DNA of 64,000 bases, from assembly GCA_947448745.1 (NCBI GenBank), contig CANFOQ010000002.1:41778-105777 (forward strand), given 5' to 3'. The notes below the pieces were generated by a model. That model ran no database searches. It saw only the letters and a program-made list of their open reading frames with translations, and was not told the origin of the DNA. A program made the position numbers and the translations under genes. Numbering within the stretch: the first letter of the stretch is position 1; each line of letters starts with the position of its first letter. This stretch comes from Comamonadaceae bacterium. GTDB taxonomy: Bacteria; Pseudomonadota; Gammaproteobacteria; Burkholderiales; Burkholderiaceae_C. Positions 60,193-64,000 of the stretch are shown here, piece by piece.

Positions 60193-62463
60193 TCATAGTG
60201 GAGCCTGATTGAAATGAAGGGGCAGGCTGCGCAAACGCTGACCCGTGAGGGCAAACACCGCATTGGCCACGGCCGGTGCGATGGGCGGCGTGCCCGGCTC
60301 GCCCATGCCTTCGGGGTGGGCGTCGCTTGGCACGACATGGGTTTGCACCAGCGGTGCTTGGCCCATGCGCAAGAGCGGTTGGTCGTGGAAATTGCTTTGC
60401 TGAACCCGCCCTTTTTCAAGCGTGATCTCACCATGCAAAGCAGCCGTCAAACCCATCACCACGGCGCCTTCCATTTGCTGGGCCACGCCATCGGGGTTGA
60501 CCACTTGCCCGCAATCCACGGCACACACGACCCGGTGCACCCGGATGCCTTGGGCGCTGACCGACACCTCGGCCACTTGCGCGACGATGCTGCCAAACGA
60601 CTCGTGCAATGCCAAACCCAAGGCCCTTTTTTCAGGTGTGAGGGCCAAGGGCTTGCCCCAGCCACTTTGGTCGGCGGCCAGTTGCAACACACGTGCATGG
60701 CGGGGGTGGTTTTTCAACAGGCTCAGGCGAAACGCCAACGGGTCTTGGCCTGCGGCGTGGGCCACTTCATCGACAAAGCTTTCCTTGAAAAAAGCCTGGT
60801 GCGAATGCCCGACCGAACGCCAAGAACCCACAGGAATCGGCAGTTGCACGGTGCTGTGGCTGATGTGGGATGTGGGCCATTCGTAGGCTTGATCAAACGC
60901 GCCTTCCGCCGTGGTTTTGTCGGGGCCTGCAGCGGGTGCGCCCAGCAAGCGTGCCACCATGTCAGCGGCAATCGATTGGCTGGCCGAGCGACTTTGCCAA
61001 GCCACCACCTGGCCTTGGTCGTCCAATCCTGCGCTGTAGCGGCTGACACAGGCTGGGCGGTAGAAATCGTGTTGCATGTCTTGGCTGCGGTCCCACACGG
61101 TTTGCACCGGATGGCCGGCGCAGGCTTTGGCGATGTGCGCTGCTTGTGCGATGTAATCCAGCTCCAAGCGTCGCCCCAAGCCGCAGCCGAGCATCGGGAC
61201 ATGAAGGGTCAATTTGTCTTTGGGGATGTCCAAAATCTTCGCGATGACATGGCGGGCCGCGTCAGGAATTTGCGTCGGTGCCCAGACTTCCGCCGCGCCG
61301 TCTTTCAGCCACACCGTGCAGTTCATCGGCTCCATGGTGGCGTGGGCCAAATAGGGTGCGCTGTAGTCGGCTTGCAGGGTTTTGCGGGCGCTTTTCAGGG
61401 CTTTGGCCGCATCACCGTGCTCGTAGTAGGTGTGGGCGTCGTTGCTGTCCAACCCTTTCAGCAAATGCTGATGAATCTCGGCGCTAGACCAGGCCGCGGC
61501 GGGGCCGGTGCCCCACACGGTGCGCACCTGCGACAAGGCTTTCAAAGCCTGGTGGGTGGACTGCGCCACCACCGCCACACCCGCTGTGCTGCCTTTGACG
61601 GCGTCGACCGCAAACACCTTTTGCACGCCTGGCATTTGCAGCGCCTTGCTGGCTTCAAAGCTTTGCAAAGGCGCACCCAATTCGGGGTTCATGCGCACAC
61701 AGGCAAACCACAGGCCTTCGGGGCGCACGTCCAAACCAAACACCGCCGAGCCGTCCACCTTGCTTTGGCCTTCCAACCGAGGCGTGGCTTGGCCGATGAA
61801 TTTGAATTGCGCAGGCGTTTTCAAGATGGGATTGCTGGGGCGCGGTTGTTGTGCCGCCAACGCTGCCAGCTCACCAAAACGCGCTGATTTGCCAGAAGGG
61901 TGGCTGACCACACCGTCTTTCACCGTGCATTCGGTTTCTGGCAATTGCCATTTCTGAGCTGCTGCACTGACCAACATGGCCCTGGCGCTGGCGCCGGCTT
62001 GGCGCATCGGCAGCCACAGGTCTTTCATGCTGGAAGAACCGCCGGTGGCGTTCAAGCCGATTTCGCGCATGGTTTTGGCGGTCATCCACTGCGCAAATTG
62101 CTTGACGCGGCCCTGGTCATCGGGGTGGAAGGGCAGGCCATCGGCGGCCACCGATTGGTTGTTGTAAATGTGGTCAAAACCAGATGTTTCGAAGCGGATT
62201 TGGTCCCAACGGGCATCGAGTTCATCGGCCAGCATCATGGCCAACCCGGTGTAGACGCCTTGGCCCATTTCGCTGCGGGCCATGACCACGCTCACCTGGT
62301 CGTCGCTGCCAATGCGCACCCAGCCATTCAAAGCGGTTTGGCCGTTCACCTCGGGCAGGTCTTGCGCGGTCAACAAACGCTGGCGCGGCGGCAACACGCT
62401 CCAACCCACCACCAAAGCCCCTGTACCCAAGGCGATACCGCCCAAAAGATGTCTGCGTTTCAT
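60193..62463 (-). CDS. Molybdenum hydroxylase large subunit (IorB/xanthine dehydrogenase family), Tat-type signal
   Basis: 756 aa from the ATG at 62463. A KRRHLLGG twin-arginine-like leader suggests periplasmic location. ARSEMGQGVYTGLAMMLADEL, GQATPRLEGQSKVDGSAVFG, EGAFDQAYEWPT and the C-terminal GMGEPGTPPIAPAVANAVF carry the molybdopterin-binding and active-site Glu features of isoquinoline 1-oxidoreductase beta-type subunits. No [2Fe-2S] small subunit or cytochrome partner is adjacent. The reading frame continues another 272 codons upstream, antisense to the next gene, and is not used. Confidence 0.92.
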   Translation of the reverse strand: MKRRHLLGGIALGTGALVVGWSVLPPRQRLLTAQDLPEVNGQTALNGWVRIGSDDQVSVVMARSEMGQGVYTGLAMMLADELDARWDQIRFETSGFDHIYNNQSVAADGLPFHPDDQGRVKQFAQWMTAKTMREIGLNATGGSSSMKDLWLPMRQAGASARAMLVSAAAQKWQLPETECTVKDGVVSHPSGKSARFGELAALAAQQPRPSNPILKTPAQFKFIGQATPRLEGQSKVDGSAVFGLDVRPEGLWFACVRMNPELGAPLQSFEASKALQMPGVQKVFAVDAVKGSTAGVAVVAQSTHQALKALSQVRTVWGTGPAAAWSSAEIHQHLLKGLDSNDAHTYYEHGDAAKALKSARKTLQADYSAPYLAHATMEPMNCTVWLKDGAAEVWAPTQIPDAARHVIAKILDIPKDKLTLHVPMLGCGLGRRLELDYIAQAAHIAKACAGHPVQTVWDRSQDMQHDFYRPACVSRYSAGLDDQGQVVAWQSRSASQSIAADMVARLLGAPAAGPDKTTAEGAFDQAYEWPTSHISHSTVQLPIPVGSWRSVGHSHQAFFKESFVDEVAHAAGQDPLAFRLSLLKNHPRHARVLQLAADQSGWGKPLALTPEKRALGLALHESFGSIVAQVAEVSVSAQGIRVHRVVCAVDCGQVVNPDGVAQQMEGAVVMGLTAALHGEITLEKGRVQQSNFHDQPLLRMGQAPLVQTHVVPSDAHPEGMGEPGTPPIAPAVANAVFALTGQRLRSLPLHFNQAPL

Positions 62464-62490
62464 GTCTGTCCCAGTTGTTATATTGATTGC

Positions 62491-63321
62491 ATGCAAGTAC
62501 TCGAAACCGCTCCAAGCTTTGGCTTGATCATCGTTGGCGATGAAATATTGTCCGGCAAGCGCCAAGACAAGCATTTGACCAAGGTCATCGAACTGCTGTC
62601 TGAACGCGGGCTGCACCTCGGCCATGCCGACTATGTGGGCGACGACCCCGTGCGCTTGACCCAAACCCTGCGCCGATCTTTCGAGCAGCCAGGGGTGGTG
62701 TTTTCCTGTGGCGGCATCGGGGCCACGCCCGACGACCACACCCGCCAATGCGCTGCCCTGGCACTTGGCCAAGACTTGGCGTTGCATCCGCAAGCCCAGC
62801 GGTGGATTGAAGAGCGCGCCCGGGACATGGCCGCCGAGCAGGGTGTGGCGTTTGACGCCAACCACCCCACGCACCAGCACCGCTTGGAAATGGGGCGCTT
62901 CCCCGTGGGCGCCGAGATCATTCCGAACCCCTACAACAAGATTCCCGGTTTCAGCTGCCAAGGCGTGCAGGGCAGGGTGCATTTCGTCCCTGGCTTTCCG
63001 GTGATGGCCTGGCCCATGTTGGCTTGGGTGCTGGACACGCATTACGCCGCACACTTTCAACAAGGGACGTACCAAGAAAAATCGGTCATCGTCATGGGCA
63101 GCATGGAAGCCACCCTCACCCCCTTGATGCAGCGCTTGGAAGCGCAGTTTGCAAGCATCAAGGTGTTCAGCTTGCCCAGTGTGGACCATCCCGAATTCGG
63201 TCGCCATATCGAGTTGGGAGTCAAAGGCCCGCCTGAATTGGTCCAGCAAGCCTTTTCGGTCATGCTTTCTGGATTGCACGAAATTGGTGCAAAATTAGGC
63301 CCTGAAATGGTGCGAAATTAA
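62491..63321 (+). CDS. MoCF/CinA N-terminal-type molybdopterin-binding protein
   Basis: 276 aa from the ATG at 62491. FGLIIVGDEILSGKRQDKHL and CGGIGATPDDHTRQCAA are the MoaB/MogA-like MoCF fold signatures used by CinA-type proteins. It lacks the C-terminal nicotinamide-nucleotide amidase half of full CinA. Divergent from the molybdenum hydroxylase gene with 27 bp between start codons. Confidence 0.9.
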   Translation: MQVLETAPSFGLIIVGDEILSGKRQDKHLTKVIELLSERGLHLGHADYVGDDPVRLTQTLRRSFEQPGVVFSCGGIGATPDDHTRQCAALALGQDLALHPQAQRWIEERARDMAAEQGVAFDANHPTHQHRLEMGRFPVGAEIIPNPYNKIPGFSCQGVQGRVHFVPGFPVMAWPMLAWVLDTHYAAHFQQGTYQEKSVIVMGSMEATLTPLMQRLEAQFASIKVFSLPSVDHPEFGRHIELGVKGPPELVQQAFSVMLSGLHEIGAKLGPEMVRN

Positions 63322-63459
63322 AAACGCCTCAAAAAAGTGCAAGCTTTCAGGCTCTGGAATGATCCAAGTTGGTTTCTGTTGGCGGGGTTTTGGCCTGGAA
63401 TGCTGGGGCTTGGTGTGCATCGGTTGATCTTTCTCAACTTTCTGGCTGTGAGCCTTGCG

Positions 63460-63475
63460 TGGCACAAAAGATGCA
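63460..63475 (+). promoter_or_regulatory. Sigma-54 promoter of glnA
   Basis: TGGCACAAAAGATGCA has GG and GC separated by exactly 10 bp (-24 GG at 63461-63462, -12 GC at 63473-63474), the RpoN spacing. Transcription would start near 63486, about 42 nt before the glnA ATG. NtrC sites were not clear; only a GGTGTGCA half-like stretch near 63410-63420 was seen. Confidence 0.8.
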
Positions 63476-63527
63476 AGACAATGTCCATCTCTGACTTTTT
63501 TCAAACCAACCTCTCCAGGAGAAATTG

Positions 63528-64000
63528 ATGGCCAAGACCGTCGCCGACGTCATGAAGGACGTCAAGGAACACGAAATCAAATTTGTCGATTTCCGTTTTA
63601 CCGATACCCGTGGCAAAGAACAGCACGTGAGCGTGCCCATCTCTCACTTCGGTGAAGACAAGTTCACCGAAGGTCATGCTTTTGACGGTTCATCCATCGC
63701 TGGTTGGAAAGGCATTGAAGCCTCAGACATGTTGTTGATGCCTGACCCCAGCACCGCCTTCATCGACCCCTTCTTCCAAGAAGCCACCTTGGTGTTGTCT
63801 TGCGACGTGCTCGAGCCCGGTGACGGCAAAGCCTACGACCGTGACCCCCGTTCCATCGCCAAGCGCGCTGAAGCCTATTTGAAATCTTCTGGCATTGGCG
63901 ACACCGCCTACTTCGGTCCAGAACCCGAGTTCTTCATTTTTGACAACGTGCAGTGGGGCAATGAAATGTCCGGCGCGTTCTTCAAAATCGACGAGTACGA
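63528..64000 (+). CDS. glnA: Glutamine synthetase, type I, N-terminal part (runs off the window)
   Basis: The first 157 codons are in the window. [26 protein letters not shown] opens the beta-grasp domain (only partly given), followed by [22 protein letters not shown], the conserved glutamine synthetase signature I, and [11 protein letters not shown], the start of the metal-binding catalytic region. CCAGGAGA sits 6 bp before the ATG. It incorporates ammonium into glutamate; the sigma-54 promoter upstream fits nitrogen regulation. Confidence 0.97.
   Translation, partial: MAKTVADVMKDVKEHEIKFVDFRFTDTRGKEQHVSVPISHFGEDKFTEGHAFDGSSIAGWKGIEASDMLLMPDPSTAFIDPFFQEATLVLSCDVLEPGDGKAYDRDPRSIAKRAEAYLKSSGIGDTAYFGPEPEFFIFDNVQWGNEMSGAFFKIDEY

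Noticed and set aside
62464..63279. 272-codon upstream extension of the molybdenum hydroxylase frame
   Set aside because: It is fully antisense to the MoCF-domain gene; the Tat-like leader at MKRRHLLGG marks the real start.
63322..63459. NtrC enhancer sites for glnA
   Set aside because: Only an imperfect half-site-like GGTGTGCA was seen; no full palindrome.

Overview
The window looks like a chromosomal segment of a betaproteobacterium, most likely Burkholderiales/Comamonadaceae (Limnohabitans/Rhodoferax-like). This rests on the tig-clpP-clpX-lon block, a Bug/TctC-type receptor, two LivFGHJM-type ABC uptake cassettes, CaiB/acyl-CoA/aromatic catabolic genes and moderately high GC. It is inferred from gene content and composition, not from a database search.

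Layout. 1-1.66 kb: C-terminal half of an RND efflux pump with a terminator. 1.76-7.6 kb: tRNA-Leu(UAG), then tig, clpP, clpX, lon (protein folding and ATP-dependent proteolysis). 7.65-7.84 kb: tRNA-Gly(GCC) and tRNA-Cys(GCA). 7.79-21.35 kb: a 13.5-kb integrative element inserted in the 3' end of tRNA-Cys and bounded by a perfect 48-bp direct repeat. It holds a giant 3005-aa VCBS/lectin/propeller/RTX type I-secreted adhesin, an 85-aa companion, a structured non-coding block, and an inward-reading module: tyrosine integrase, a conserved unknown, an AlpA-like regulator, an HUH-type Rep-like protein and an HGG-motif protein. Its cargo is visibly more AT-rich than the flanks.

21.4-26.4 kb: a Bug receptor divergent from a coupled three-gene operon (FAD oxidoreductase plus split aconitase X), then a TSUP permease. 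26.4-28.6 kb: MBL/beta-CASP nuclease and LOG-family protein. 28.8-34.7 kb: branched-chain-type ABC importer (livG-F-J-H-M order) coupled to an MFS transporter. 34.8-37.1 kb: cstA-ybdD pyruvate uptake. 37.0-41.2 kb: an EmrAB/TolC-type tripartite efflux system.

41.25-52.1 kb: a ten-gene minus-strand operon (livH-M-G-F, aldehyde dehydrogenase, SDR, livJ-like, CaiB, FAD hydroxylase, acyl-CoA ligase) that probably imports and oxidises an aromatic or carboxylic acid; a perfect 7-1-7 palindrome sits at its head. 52.4-55.0 kb: 7TMR-DISM histidine kinase and OmpR-type regulator. 55.0-60.2 kb: cysteine-less glutaredoxin-like protein, small Cys protein, Kef-type antiporter, Tat-exported beta-carbonic-anhydrase-like protein, epoxide-hydrolase-like protein and a globin-like fusion. 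60.2-64 kb: periplasmic molybdenum hydroxylase large subunit divergent from a MoCF/CinA-type protein, then the start of glnA behind a clear sigma-54 promoter.

The strongest candidate for something undescribed is the tRNA-Cys element: a minimal Int/AlpA/Rep element whose cargo is a single giant lectin-bearing adhesin, with in-frame internal repeats and an upstream tetranucleotide repeat that could vary it. The next is a truncated-haemoglobin-like domain that lacks its proximal histidine and is fused to an unknown domain (59343-60152).
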